From JBCCGE01 sp039029455 (GTDB lineage: Bacteria > Pseudomonadota > Gammaproteobacteria > Arenicellales > Poriferihabitantaceae), in the NCBI GenBank assembly GCA_039029455.1, contig JBCCGE010000025.1, positions 1 through 39,303 of the forward strand: a DNA stretch of 39,303 bases. The letters run 5' to 3'. How positions within the stretch are numbered: position 1 is the first letter of the stretch; every line of letters starts with the position of its first letter. Made by a program: the position numbers and the translations under genes. Below the pieces are notes generated by a model that had not been told where the DNA came from, did no database searches, and saw nothing but the letters and a program-made list of their open reading frames with translations. Positions 25,562 through 34,021 of the stretch are shown here, piece after piece.

Positions 25562-25783
25562 TGCAGCTTAGGTCTGATCCGCACCGGTACCGGGGGTGTT
25601 GCGCGTGGTCCGATGTTCAATATCGCACAGAATTCAGGAATCACACCCGGTCAGGGCGTTGGCGCTGACGGAGGGGCGGGCGGAGCAGGAGTCGGTTCTA
25701 TTAATGCGGCTGCATCTGACAGGAGTTCAACCGCGGGCAATCCCGGTGCAAACAAAGGCTTTGTGCGTATTACCTATTCCTAG
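25562..25783 (+). pseudogene. Glycine-rich reading-frame remnant (C-terminal fragment)
   Basis: Between TAG 25559 and TAG 25781 one frame is open for 73 codons. It contains NSGITPGQGVGADGGAGGAG and ends NPGANKGFVRITYS. The Gly/Ala/Asn-rich composition closing with FVRITYS resembles the last residues of large glycine-rich surface proteins. The only ATG (25613) is internal and has no ribosome site, and no upstream part of such a protein is in the region. I read it as the tail of a lost gene. An unrelated chance frame remains possible. Confidence 0.4.
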
Positions 25784-25951
25784 ATCACCGGTCAAGCGGT
25801 CATCGAGACGCACTCTCAGTTGCAACAGGGACGTTGATTTTTTTCCCCACCGTTCGGTTTACTTTAATCAGTCAAATAATTTTGATCTGCATTGAAATGC
25901 GGCGTAGCATTGACAGTTATTCGCATTTTTTGAAATCAACACGAGGTGGTA

Positions 25952-27391
25952 ATGGTTGCCGATACAGCCATTGTAAATGTCAAGATTGTCGATGGCTCCG
26001 GAGCCGCTCCAACTCCGGGATGCGTGACCATTGTAAAGGACCGCATAGGGACAATAAGTAAGGATTTAAGAGGGTCCGCCCAGGAGATTGTTGACGGCAG
26101 AGGTAAGGTGCTCGCACCGGGGTTTATCGACGCTCACACACACGATGATCGCGCTCTTTTGGCGCACCCTGACATGACGGCTAAACTCAGTCAGGGTGTG
26201 ACCACTGTCGTCACTGGAAATTGCGGCATCAGTCTGGCACCGCTCGAGGAAAAAGAACCGGTTCCACCGCTAAACCTACTGGGTGACCGGGCGTGTTGGC
26301 GATATCCGGACTTTGATTCGTATGCCGAGGCGCTGGACCGGAGGCCACCCGCGCTTAACAGTCTTATGCTGATCGGGCACTCGACACTTCGAGTTAGCAG
26401 TATGACCGAACTTGATCGCCCGGCCTCAAAATCAGAGTTGGATCGCATGTGCGCTTCACTGGATCAGTGCCTTGTCAGCGGAGCGGCAGGTATGTCGACT
26501 GGACTCGCGTATCCACCTGCCTGGAATGCGCCTACCGAAGAAGTAGTCGAACTGGCGTCTGTTCTAAAAGATCATCGTAAATTGCATACCACGCATATGC
26601 GGGATGAGGAAGATGACATCATATCGTCAATAGAAGAAACACTGCGGATAGGACGGGAAGCAGATGTCCCGGTTTTAATTTCTCATCACAAAACCTGTGG
26701 GCGCGAAAACTGGGGTCGCACGCGCGAAACACTTTCGTTGATCGCAGATGCCCGTCGAAGTCAGTCGGTGTGTTGCGATGTGTATCCCTATACGGCGAGT
26801 TCAACCGTATTGCTGCGGGAATTCGTAACTCGATCGGAAAGGGTGATGATCACCTGGTCGACGCCACTACCTGAGTTCGCCAAAATGGATTTGAGCGATA
26901 TAGCCAAAGAACTGAAATGTGATCTCTATGAAGCTGTCGACCGACTGCAACCTGCAGGCGCAATTTACTTTCAGATCGCTGACGAGGATCTTGAGCGTGT
27001 GCTGGCGTATCCTGATGCTTTAATTGGTTCCGATGGGTTGCCTCACGATCCCCATCCTCATCCCCGACTCTGGGGAACATTCCCCCGTGTTCTGGGCCAC
27101 TATGCGAGAGATTGCAACTTGTTTACTCTCCAGGAAGGTGTTCGGAAGATGACGGGTGCGACCGCTGAAACATTTGGTATGCGAGACAGAGGATTTATTC
27201 GCGAGGGCATGTTTGCTGATCTGGTTCTGTTTGACCCGGAAACTATCATTGACCGGGCCACCTACGAGGAACCCGATCAGCCAAGTGCAGGCGTCGACAC
27301 TGTCTGGATCAATGGATCGTGCGCGTTTGATAAAGGTCGATGCACAGAAAATTACAAGGGTCGGCTGCTGACCGCATTCAATAACCTTTAG
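25952..27391 (+). CDS. N-acyl-D-amino-acid deacylase family amidohydrolase
   Basis: 479 residues from ATG 25952, which has GAGG six bases upstream (an alternative GTG at 25946 overlaps that site). Metal-dependent amidohydrolase of the D-aminoacylase group: HxH in FIDAHTHDDR, the bridging Cys in VTGNCGISLAP, His ligands in HTTHMRDEEDD and PVLISHHKTCG, and the catalytic Asp in IGSDGLPHDPHPHPRLWGTF. The SGAAGMSTGLAYPP segment is also typical. Members deacylate N-acyl-D-amino acids or act on related amides; the actual substrate is unknown. It converges on, and overlaps by four bases, the flavoprotein gene on the other strand. Confidence 0.9.
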   Translation: MVADTAIVNVKIVDGSGAAPTPGCVTIVKDRIGTISKDLRGSAQEIVDGRGKVLAPGFIDAHTHDDRALLAHPDMTAKLSQGVTTVVTGNCGISLAPLEEKEPVPPLNLLGDRACWRYPDFDSYAEALDRRPPALNSLMLIGHSTLRVSSMTELDRPASKSELDRMCASLDQCLVSGAAGMSTGLAYPPAWNAPTEEVVELASVLKDHRKLHTTHMRDEEDDIISSIEETLRIGREADVPVLISHHKTCGRENWGRTRETLSLIADARRSQSVCCDVYPYTASSTVLLREFVTRSERVMITWSTPLPEFAKMDLSDIAKELKCDLYEAVDRLQPAGAIYFQIADEDLERVLAYPDALIGSDGLPHDPHPHPRLWGTFPRVLGHYARDCNLFTLQEGVRKMTGATAETFGMRDRGFIREGMFADLVLFDPETIIDRATYEEPDQPSAGVDTVWINGSCAFDKGRCTENYKGRLLTAFNNL

Positions 27392-28539
27392 TCTGAATTT
27401 ATCCGTCGTTGTACAAGACCCTGTCGCACAAGGCTTTCACAAAAGAGAGGTGAAGTTTTAGCCAGTTTCTCAAACGGCAAACGACCGGCACGCTGAATAT
27501 AGTCGAGTGCAAATTGCCAGCGTCCCTGTTTCATCCTCTGGTCAAACGTTTCGTACCAGTTCGCGGAAGTCACTGCGGCACGGGTAATTTTCTCCAATAC
27601 AGGTTGCCGGGCAGTCTGATAATTTTCAAACGCATCCGGCAATTGAAAATCCGCTTCCCTTAGTGCTCTAACCAATGCGATGACGTCTTCCAGTGCCAGT
27701 CTGGTTCCGGAGCCAATCGAAAAATGTGCGGTATGCAACGCGTCTCCAACCAGTACAGTGTTGCCGACAAACCATTGTCGACACGACAGCACAGGAAACC
27801 GTCGCCAGACCGAGTGATTGGGAATCAGGGTTGAATGGTCGAGTTGTTGGGCAAACAGTTTTTCGCATTCCAGTCTATACTGGTTCTCGGACATTTGTTC
27901 AAAACCAGAGCGTTTATAAACGTCAGGTGTGGTTTCTATAATGAATGTCGATTGATCTTTGGCATAAGCATAGTGATGTGCGTTCATCGGACCATATTCA
28001 GTCTCGATAAACGTTTGAGTAAGTGACGAGAAGTTCTGCGAACTGCCGAACCAGACAAAATGATTGTCAAGATTGTAGACCTCTCTACCGAATTCATCGG
28101 GGTATTGCTCGCGTATAACAGAATTGATGCCGTCCGCTCCGATCACAAGATCTGCGGCAGGAAGGCGCTGAGGATCCACTATGTTTTCCAGAAAAAGCGG
28201 ATAGATGCCGAGTTCTGCAGCGCGTTTTTGCAGAAGTCTCAGCAGTGTCAGGCGTTCAATCGCGGCAAACCCAATGCCGTCAATCACCACACTCCCTTCC
28301 GGATGATTGATCCGAATGTCCTGCCATTTCAACATGTGCGGCTCAATCAAATCACTTGTTTGGGGGTCGTCCTGTCGAAGAAATGCAAGCGCCTGCGACG
28401 AAAAAACAACACCAAATCCGAATGTGGCGTCAGGTGAGTTCTTCTCAAAAACCTGTATCGAAATATCCGGCCGGTGCTGCCGCAGCAAAATAGCGGCATA
28501 CAATCCTGCGGGGCCGGCTCCTACAATAGTGATTTTCAT
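27388..28539 (-). CDS. FAD-dependent aromatic monooxygenase, salicyloyl-CoA 5-hydroxylase-like
   Basis: 383 residues, group A flavoprotein monooxygenase: GXGXXG in IVGAGPAGLYAA, the DG motif in ADLVIGADGINSVIR and the GD motif in VLVGDALHTAHFSIGSGTRL. FGFGVVFSSQAL near residue 45, NHFVWFGSS, and AHHYAYAKDQSTFIIET are features I associate with the salicyloyl-CoA 5-hydroxylase / 2-aminobenzoyl-CoA monooxygenase group rather than with free-acid hydroxylases. The substrate is therefore probably an aromatic acyl-CoA, by inference. The length fits a stand-alone hydroxylase without the reductase domain of aminobenzoyl-CoA enzymes. The gene follows the permease by 21 bases and is probably cotranscribed with it. 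Confidence 0.85.
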   Translation of the reverse strand: MKITIVGAGPAGLYAAILLRQHRPDISIQVFEKNSPDATFGFGVVFSSQALAFLRQDDPQTSDLIEPHMLKWQDIRINHPEGSVVIDGIGFAAIERLTLLRLLQKRAAELGIYPLFLENIVDPQRLPAADLVIGADGINSVIREQYPDEFGREVYNLDNHFVWFGSSQNFSSLTQTFIETEYGPMNAHHYAYAKDQSTFIIETTPDVYKRSGFEQMSENQYRLECEKLFAQQLDHSTLIPNHSVWRRFPVLSCRQWFVGNTVLVGDALHTAHFSIGSGTRLALEDVIALVRALREADFQLPDAFENYQTARQPVLEKITRAAVTSANWYETFDQRMKQGRWQFALDYIQRAGRLPFEKLAKTSPLFCESLVRQGLVQRRINSD

Positions 28540-28560
28540 CGGCTGTTCACCATAGTTGTC

Positions 28561-29868
28561 TCAGCTCAAAGCTATCCTATCCAATACGTAGAGCCAGACA
28601 CATCCGATAAAAAGCATGACTATAACGTAGGGCATATTCCACCAGGCCGCCTTTATGCTGGGTATTCCGTAACGGCCCTGAAAAACCAGGTGAGTTCCGG
28701 AGAGATAGCAGCCCGCAGTACCGAGATTCCAGGAGAATAAATAGGTCGCTGCAAGTAAAGACGGGTTGGGGTTAAGTTCGAGAATCAGTGGAGTGAAACT
28801 GGAAATCAGTATGATTGGGTGTATTCCGACGACAGCACAAAGCACGATACAGCATAGTGTGATGCCGGCGGTTGTGCCGTCAAATACGCTAAAGGGTGAC
28901 GAAACCATGCCCGCCGAGATCAGAGACGACATGCCGGCGGCGAGAACCCCCGCGGCGAGAAACAGTATCAATTCATTGATCGATCGGGGCAGCGCCAGAA
29001 AAATGTGGTTTTTTAGTTTGTTCTGGCACGATATCAGGCCACCGCGAACAATCAATAGCACGACGGTCAGACACAGTGCGCTGAGTGCAATCACAATCAG
29101 AATGGAAAGATGGGGCAACAGCCATCGACAGAGCAGCACTATTGTCATCAGTACTCCCGGAATCAGCAGGTCAGATCGCCGCAATGGATAGCCGACGAAT
29201 GTCGACATTTCTGATCGAAACCGAATGCGGCTGTCCGCGATCGTGAACAGAACTCCGGCAAGCGCAAAGGGCAACCCGGCCAAGATGACCCACTCAAGCT
29301 CCGCAAATTCAACATAAGTCAGAACCGCTGCCATCGCCGCAAAAAATGGTGACCAGCTGGACATCGCGCAAAAAACGCGGGTGATGGATTGCGACGTAAA
29401 CCGGGCAAGCGGTCGTTCGTGGTGGATTCGGTCAGCAATCAGAATCGGAGCTGACACATTAATTACGGAACCGAAAACACTGACGCTGAGCAATGTGCTG
29501 TAGAACGCTTTCTCACCAACGGGTAATTTGTGTTGCGTACCCACATCGGGCAGCGCCACCAGTTTCAGAAACCCGACTGCAGCAATCATCGTGAGGAGTG
29601 CAGTGTTGCTTGAGAACACTTCGGTCCAGTCTATTTCAGCGCCATTGGATTGACCAAGATAAAGTAACAACAGTCCCGCGGTAATCAGCAGGCTGATCTG
29701 AATCCGAAGCAGTGTGGTGGTCAGTCCAATCAGCAGAACTGCAGCGCCCCAGGCTGCAACTCCGGACAGCGCCAGCAGCATCCCGGACAGATTCCCGGGC
29801 ATCAATCCGCGTATAATGATTGACACGATCATTGCACTGATCAGCAATCCGCCGAGTCTATGTTTCAT
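28561..29868 (-). CDS. Polytopic membrane permease of the ion-transporter type
   Basis: 435 residues, almost wholly hydrophobic, with about 11-12 predicted membrane helices. The two halves each contain a re-entrant-like stretch (SVFGSVINVSAPILIADRI and FSWNLGTAGCYLSGTHLVFQ). The arrangement, and LAAGVLAAGMSSLISAG in the middle, recalls the CitM/ArsB/DctM (IT superfamily) carriers, but I cannot assign it to a subfamily. Its position directly before an aromatic flavoprotein monooxygenase and divergent from pobA suggests transport of an aromatic or organic acid. That is context, not sequence evidence. Confidence 0.7.
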   Translation of the reverse strand: MKHRLGGLLISAMIVSIIIRGLMPGNLSGMLLALSGVAAWGAAVLLIGLTTTLLRIQISLLITAGLLLLYLGQSNGAEIDWTEVFSSNTALLTMIAAVGFLKLVALPDVGTQHKLPVGEKAFYSTLLSVSVFGSVINVSAPILIADRIHHERPLARFTSQSITRVFCAMSSWSPFFAAMAAVLTYVEFAELEWVILAGLPFALAGVLFTIADSRIRFRSEMSTFVGYPLRRSDLLIPGVLMTIVLLCRWLLPHLSILIVIALSALCLTVVLLIVRGGLISCQNKLKNHIFLALPRSINELILFLAAGVLAAGMSSLISAGMVSSPFSVFDGTTAGITLCCIVLCAVVGIHPIILISSFTPLILELNPNPSLLAATYLFSWNLGTAGCYLSGTHLVFQGRYGIPSIKAAWWNMPYVIVMLFIGCVWLYVLDRIALS

Positions 29869-29943
29869 CGTGCGTAAGCGTCATTGCAGTGGTTGGGGGA
29901 TCGGGCGTCACTGGCGTCTGTTCAACGATGCAAGCTTACTGTA

Positions 29944-29956
29944 TTTGCGACGCAAA
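29944..29956. promoter_or_regulatory. 13-bp palindrome in the permease/pobA divergent region
   Basis: TTTGCG-A-CGCAAA is a perfect odd palindrome in the 158-base gap between the divergent permease and pobA transcripts. It could be an operator for a shared regulator. No regulator gene adjoins, and a palindrome of this length can occur by chance. Confidence 0.3.
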
Positions 29957-30026
29957 AACGGTGAGGTAGATAAAATTTGATAGTGGGTGTGAACCACAGA
30001 TTACAGAAAATTCCGGTACCCTGATC

Positions 30027-31208
30027 GTGCGTACAAATGTCGTTATCGTAGGTGGCGGTCCTTCGGGTTTGTTGTTGTCTCAACTGCTGCATCTTCAGGG
30101 CATCAAGTCTATCGTTCTGGAGCATCGTTCGAGAGATCATGTGCTGGGACGAATTCGAGCCGGGGTGCTTGAACAGGGTACTGTCGATCTTCTGATTAAA
30201 GCAGGGATGGGCGATCAGATTGCCCGGCACGGTGCGGTTCACCCGACGGTTGGTATCGCCCACGAAAACGAATGGCATCACATTCCTATCGCTGAGCTGA
30301 CTGACGGTAAAACCGTGACGGTGTTTGGTCAGACCGAAGTGACTAAAGGACTTTATGCCATCAGGGACGCAGTCGGCGGTCAGACTTTTCACAACGTTGA
30401 AGATGTCGACATTAACGGCATTGACAGCGACACCCCGTCCGTAAGTTTTCGAATCGACAAAGAACTTGTGCAGGTCGACTGCGATTTTGTAGCCGGATGT
30501 GACGGCTTTCACGGTGTCAGTCGATCAGCAATGCCTGCAGATTTGCGGCAGGAGCATCACCTTCAGTACCCGTTCGGTTGGTTGGGTGTTATGTCGGAAA
30601 CACCGCCAGTGGCTGACGAGGTGGTCTACATCCATCATGCCGATGGGTTTGCATTGTGTTCGATGCGGAGCCCGGAACTGAGCCGTTACTATATTCAGGT
30701 GCCGGCATCAGAGACGATAGGTGAGTGGTCGGATGATCGTTTCTGGGAGACACTCAAACACCGGATGCCATCTGAACTTTCAGCGAATCTGGTCACCGGT
30801 AAAAGCATCGAAAAGAGCATCGCACCGCTGCGGGCCTTTGTCTACGGTCGCTTGTCGTGGAACCGTCTTTTTCTGGCGGGCGATGCCGGACACATTGTGC
30901 CGCCGACCGGTGCAAAAGGATTGAACCTGGCGTTTTCAGACGTACACTATCTGTCTACGGCTTTGACTCGCTTTTACCGGCAGCAGGATGAAACCGCACT
31001 TCAGCGCTATTCAGATATCGCGCTTCGACGTGTTTGGGGCACGGTGCGTTTTTCCCTGCAATGCACGAGAATGCTGCACCGATTTCCGCAGCAGACGGCG
31101 TTTGAAAACCAGATACAACTGTCCGAGCTGGCCCACTTGACGGGAAACAGTTCGGCGAGCCGCGTATTTGCGGAGTGTTATGTAGGATTACCCTTTGACC
31201 CGATTTGA
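30027..31208 (+). CDS. pobA: 4-hydroxybenzoate 3-monooxygenase
   Basis: NADPH-dependent flavoprotein converting 4-hydroxybenzoate to protocatechuate. The 393-residue length matches Pseudomonas PobA (394). FAD site VVIVGGGPSGLLLSQLL, then RIRAGVLEQGTVDLL, the DG motif DFVAGCDGFHGVSR and GDAGHIVPPTGAKGLNLAFS. Substrate contacts known in PobA are recognisable: the Tyr of VVYIHHADGF, the Ser and Arg of ALCSMRS, the Tyr of LSRYYIQVP, and the C-terminal Tyr of ECYVGLPFD. The start is GTG 30027; no ATG gives the conserved N-terminus. First of the pobA-ligC-acd series, 12 bases before ligC. Confidence 0.95.
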   Translation: MRTNVVIVGGGPSGLLLSQLLHLQGIKSIVLEHRSRDHVLGRIRAGVLEQGTVDLLIKAGMGDQIARHGAVHPTVGIAHENEWHHIPIAELTDGKTVTVFGQTEVTKGLYAIRDAVGGQTFHNVEDVDINGIDSDTPSVSFRIDKELVQVDCDFVAGCDGFHGVSRSAMPADLRQEHHLQYPFGWLGVMSETPPVADEVVYIHHADGFALCSMRSPELSRYYIQVPASETIGEWSDDRFWETLKHRMPSELSANLVTGKSIEKSIAPLRAFVYGRLSWNRLFLAGDAGHIVPPTGAKGLNLAFSDVHYLSTALTRFYRQQDETALQRYSDIALRRVWGTVRFSLQCTRMLHRFPQQTAFENQIQLSELAHLTGNSSASRVFAECYVGLPFDPI

Positions 31209-31220
31209 ATTTGTAGAACT

Positions 31221-32171
31221 ATGAAAATCTGTATGGCTGGCGAAGGCGCATTCGCCCACAAACATCTTGATGCTTTGCGAAATATCGCTGATATCGAGGT
31301 GGTTACTCTTGCCGGAGGAGTCGAGCATGACACCAAAGCCTGCGCCACCAAATACAATATTCCGCACTGGTCGCTTAACCTTGAGGAGTGCCTCTCTCAA
31401 AACGGAGTAGAGGCCGTCATTGCAGCCACACCAACACCAATTCATGCTTCTCAGGCGCAGCAGATTCTCCGGGCCGGAAAGCACGTGATGATCGAAATTC
31501 CAATGTCTGAATCACTGGCTGATGCTGAGGCCGTCTGTGCGGCTCAGAGGGAGACAGGGCTGGTGGCAATGGTTGGACACACGCGACGGTTTAATCCCAG
31601 TCACCAGTGGATCAATAGCAGAATACGAAATGGCGAGCTGACTATTCAGCAGCTGGATGTGCAAACATTTTTCTTCAGGCGCAAAAACCTGAATGCACTG
31701 GGACAGCCTCGCAGCTGGACCGATCATCTGTTGTGGCATCACGCCGCGCATACAGTGGATTTGTTCGCTTATCAGACCGGAGAAGACATTATTGATGTAC
31801 AGGCTATACAGGGTCCGATCCATCCGGACCTTGGCATTGCGATGGATATGAGTATTGGTCTGAAGACGCGTTCGGGCGCTATTTGTACGTTAGCATTATC
31901 GTTTAACAATGACGGTCCGTTAGGCACATTCTTTCGATATATTTGTGACAATGGGACCTACATTGCACGCTACGACGATCTCGTGGACGGTAACGAAAAC
32001 CCGGTCGATCTGTCGTCGGTTGATGTATCAATGAACGGTATTGAATTGCAGGATCGGGAATTTTTCGCCGCCATCCGGGAGGGTCGTGAGCCCAATGGCA
32101 GTGTTCACCAGATTTTGCCCACGATGCAGGTGCTGGACGCTTTGGAACGTGCACTCGAGGAAAAGGGTTAG
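31221..32171 (+). CDS. ligC: 4-carboxy-2-hydroxymuconate-6-semialdehyde dehydrogenase (LigC), Gfo/Idh/MocA family
   Basis: Oxidises the ring-cleavage product of protocatechuate 4,5-dioxygenase to 2-pyrone-4,6-dicarboxylate. 316 residues, with NAD(P) site GEGAFAHKHLDALRNI. The segments MVGHTRRFNPSHQWI, DVQTFFFRRKNLNALGQPRS, WTDHLLWHHAAHTVDLFAYQ, and FNNDGPLGTFFRYICDNGTY are the ones that set LigC apart from other members of this large family. It directly follows pobA, which makes protocatechuate, so a 4,5-cleavage route is implied. The dioxygenase LigAB and the later enzymes (LigI, LigJ, LigK) are not in the window. Confidence 0.88.
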   Translation: MKICMAGEGAFAHKHLDALRNIADIEVVTLAGGVEHDTKACATKYNIPHWSLNLEECLSQNGVEAVIAATPTPIHASQAQQILRAGKHVMIEIPMSESLADAEAVCAAQRETGLVAMVGHTRRFNPSHQWINSRIRNGELTIQQLDVQTFFFRRKNLNALGQPRSWTDHLLWHHAAHTVDLFAYQTGEDIIDVQAIQGPIHPDLGIAMDMSIGLKTRSGAICTLALSFNNDGPLGTFFRYICDNGTYIARYDDLVDGNENPVDLSSVDVSMNGIELQDREFFAAIREGREPNGSVHQILPTMQVLDALERALEEKG

Positions 32172-32175
32172 AAAT

Positions 32176-33384
32176 ATGAGAAATCTCAATCGTGATCAAC
32201 AGGAACTCAAGGCTTCGGCTCAACGCCTCGCAGAAGAGGTTATCGCCCCACGAGCGGCGGAAGTGGACCAATCCGAGTCTTATCCGTGGGATAACGTGTC
32301 CGCACTGACTGACGCCGGATTCATGGGCATGACAATTCCGGAAGAGTTTGGCGGCAGAGGTCTGGGGTATCTTGAGGCGGTTCTGGTCATCGAAGAGATG
32401 GCTAAAGTTTGCGGTGTTACCGGTCGTATTGCGGTTGAGGCCAATATGGGCGCAATTGGTGCAATCATGGCCTATGGCACTGATGAGCAGAAAAGACTGG
32501 CTGCCGGACTCGTTTTGGCGGGCGATAAGCCCGCAATTTGCATTACCGAGCCGGATGCCGGAAGTGCGGCGACGGAGATGTCGACAACAGCTGTGCGTGA
32601 AGGCGACCACTTCGTAATTCATGGCGTCAAACACTGGATTACCGGGGGCGGAGTCTCAAAATTACACTTGATATTCGCTCGCGTTGAGGAAAAAGGGCAG
32701 TTTATGGGAATTGGTGGTTTTATAGCGGTACGAGGAGAAACTGAAGGACTGGTTGTCGAGTCCAGAGAACCCACAATGGGCTTGCGAGGAATTCCTGAGA
32801 CGAGGGTTCGATTTGAGAACCTGGTGCTGCCTGAATCCCGTTTCCTGTTTCCTCCAGAAGGTATCCGCAGAGGCTTTGCCGGATTGATGAACGCATACAA
32901 TGCGCAGCGTGTGGGGGCCGCCACAGTGGCACTTGGGATTGGTCAGGGCGCTTACGAACGGGCGCTGGATTTCGTAAAACGACGAGAGCAATTCGGCCGG
33001 CCAATCGCCGAATTTCAGGGTTTACAGTGGATGCTGGCCGATATGTCGATCGGACTGACTGCCGCGCGAACACTCATCCATGCTGCAGCTGTTAGTGGCG
33101 ATGGACCGTTTCCCGACATGCAGCTGGCCGCTCAGGCGAAGGTGTTTTCTTCTGAGACCGCCGTTCGCGTTGCCAACGATGCACTGCAACTTCACGGTGC
33201 AGCCGGATACTCCCGAAACAATCCCCTTGAGCGAATGGCCAGGGATGTGCGCATGTTTACCATAGGTGGCGGCACGGCGCAGATTCTGCGCACACAGATC
33301 GCGGGATCGATTCTGGGAATGAAAGTCCCGCAAACCCGTGACGGATACAGCAAGCAGGCCGAGGCCAGAGCTAGATCAGTGTAA
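32176..33384 (+). CDS. acd: Acyl-CoA dehydrogenase homologue, probable 3-sulfinopropanoyl-CoA desulfinase
   Basis: 402 residues with the complete acyl-CoA dehydrogenase fold (GFMGMTIPEEFGGRG, ICITEPDAGSAATEMS, REQFGRPIAEFQGLQWMLAD). Both places where the family carries its catalytic Glu are changed: the SCAD-type site reads FTIGGGTAQILR (Gly365), and the isovaleryl-type site reads NAYNAQRVGA (Gln244). Arg84 in VTGRIAVEANMGA is present. From memory, 3-sulfinopropanoyl-CoA desulfinase of Advenella has exactly this pattern, Gln246 and Arg84, and releases sulfite and propanoyl-CoA without dehydrogenation. Start ATG 32176 follows ligC by four bases; the frame is open further upstream but overlaps ligC. 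A classical dehydrogenase role looks unlikely. Confidence 0.75.
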   Translation: MRNLNRDQQELKASAQRLAEEVIAPRAAEVDQSESYPWDNVSALTDAGFMGMTIPEEFGGRGLGYLEAVLVIEEMAKVCGVTGRIAVEANMGAIGAIMAYGTDEQKRLAAGLVLAGDKPAICITEPDAGSAATEMSTTAVREGDHFVIHGVKHWITGGGVSKLHLIFARVEEKGQFMGIGGFIAVRGETEGLVVESREPTMGLRGIPETRVRFENLVLPESRFLFPPEGIRRGFAGLMNAYNAQRVGAATVALGIGQGAYERALDFVKRREQFGRPIAEFQGLQWMLADMSIGLTAARTLIHAAAVSGDGPFPDMQLAAQAKVFSSETAVRVANDALQLHGAAGYSRNNPLERMARDVRMFTIGGGTAQILRTQIAGSILGMKVPQTRDGYSKQAEARARSV

Positions 33385-33982
33385 TTGCCACAAAGTGGCA
33401 GATCCCCCCGGCAATGACGAACAGATGCCATATCTCGTGACACCAGGGCACCCAATGATCCAAAACATAGAAAACAACGCCGATCGTATAAATCACACCA
33501 CCCGCGATTAGCCAGTAAAGACCGCTGGCAGGCAGTCCGGCCACAATGGCATCAAAAGTAAACAGACAGGCCCACCCCATAGCCAGATACAGCGCTATCG
33601 GGATGATTCTGGGTCCTTTTAAAGGTAGAAACTCCACCGCAACCCCGGCAGCGGCCATGCCCCAGATCGCACCAAAAAGCCACCATCCTATGCTGCCCTG
33701 AATCGCGACCAGAGCAAATGGGGTATAGGTCCCGGCGATCATCAGATAGATCGCCAGATGGTCGAGCTTTTTGAAGATGCGTTTGGCTTTGCCTACCAGA
33801 CTGTGATACAGCGTGGAAAAAAGAAAAAGCAGGAATACGCTGGCGCCATATATGCTAACGCTGACGAGTCGTGTCGGATCGCCGTTAATTGCCGCGATCG
33901 TAATCAGAACAGAGGCCCCGGCAAGAGCCATTGCGGCGGCCACAAGATGACTAATACTGTTGAAACGTTCTCCCCGAACCAT
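33371..33982 (-). CDS. trhA: TrhA/hemolysin III family membrane protein
   Basis: 203 residues, seven membrane helices, no signal peptide. The family motif is seen in NSISHLVAAAMALAGA, STLYHSLVGKAKRIFKKLDH, LAIYLMIAGTYTPFAL, and LYHS and CHEIWHLFVIAGGICHF, giving the Ser-His and C-terminal HxxxH residues of the PAQR/hemolysin III metal site. Bacterial members affect membrane energetics and lipid homeostasis; calling them haemolysins is historical. It converges on acd and overlaps its last 14 bases. Confidence 0.92.
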   Translation of the reverse strand: MVRGERFNSISHLVAAAMALAGASVLITIAAINGDPTRLVSVSIYGASVFLLFLFSTLYHSLVGKAKRIFKKLDHLAIYLMIAGTYTPFALVAIQGSIGWWLFGAIWGMAAAGVAVEFLPLKGPRIIPIALYLAMGWACLFTFDAIVAGLPASGLYWLIAGGVIYTIGVVFYVLDHWVPWCHEIWHLFVIAGGICHFVAITLI

Positions 33983-34021
33983 AATTTCAGTATAGCAATG
34001 GCGCAGGGAAGTCGTCGTTAT

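Larger units (their letters stand above)
25297..25951. other. Gene-poor divergent region upstream of the regulator operon and the D-aminoacylase-like gene
   Basis: 655 bases without an intact recognisable gene. It holds the perfect hairpin at 25401-25434 and a short glycine-rich frame at 25562-25783. It must carry the promoters for the leftward regulator operon and the rightward amidohydrolase gene. No promoter is clear enough to call. Confidence 0.5.

Noticed and set aside
27388..27391. Convergent stop-codon overlap of the amidohydrolase and flavoprotein genes as evidence of frameshift or truncation
   Set aside because: Both proteins have normal family lengths and C-termini; short convergent overlaps are common.
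29922..30512. 196-codon frame on the minus strand
   Set aside because: It is antisense to the pobA 5' half and would occupy the divergent promoter region.
31903..32634. 243-codon frame on the minus strand
   Set aside because: It is antisense to ligC and acd, both supported by family motifs; its product is rich in Arg, Cys and His, as expected of a shadow frame.
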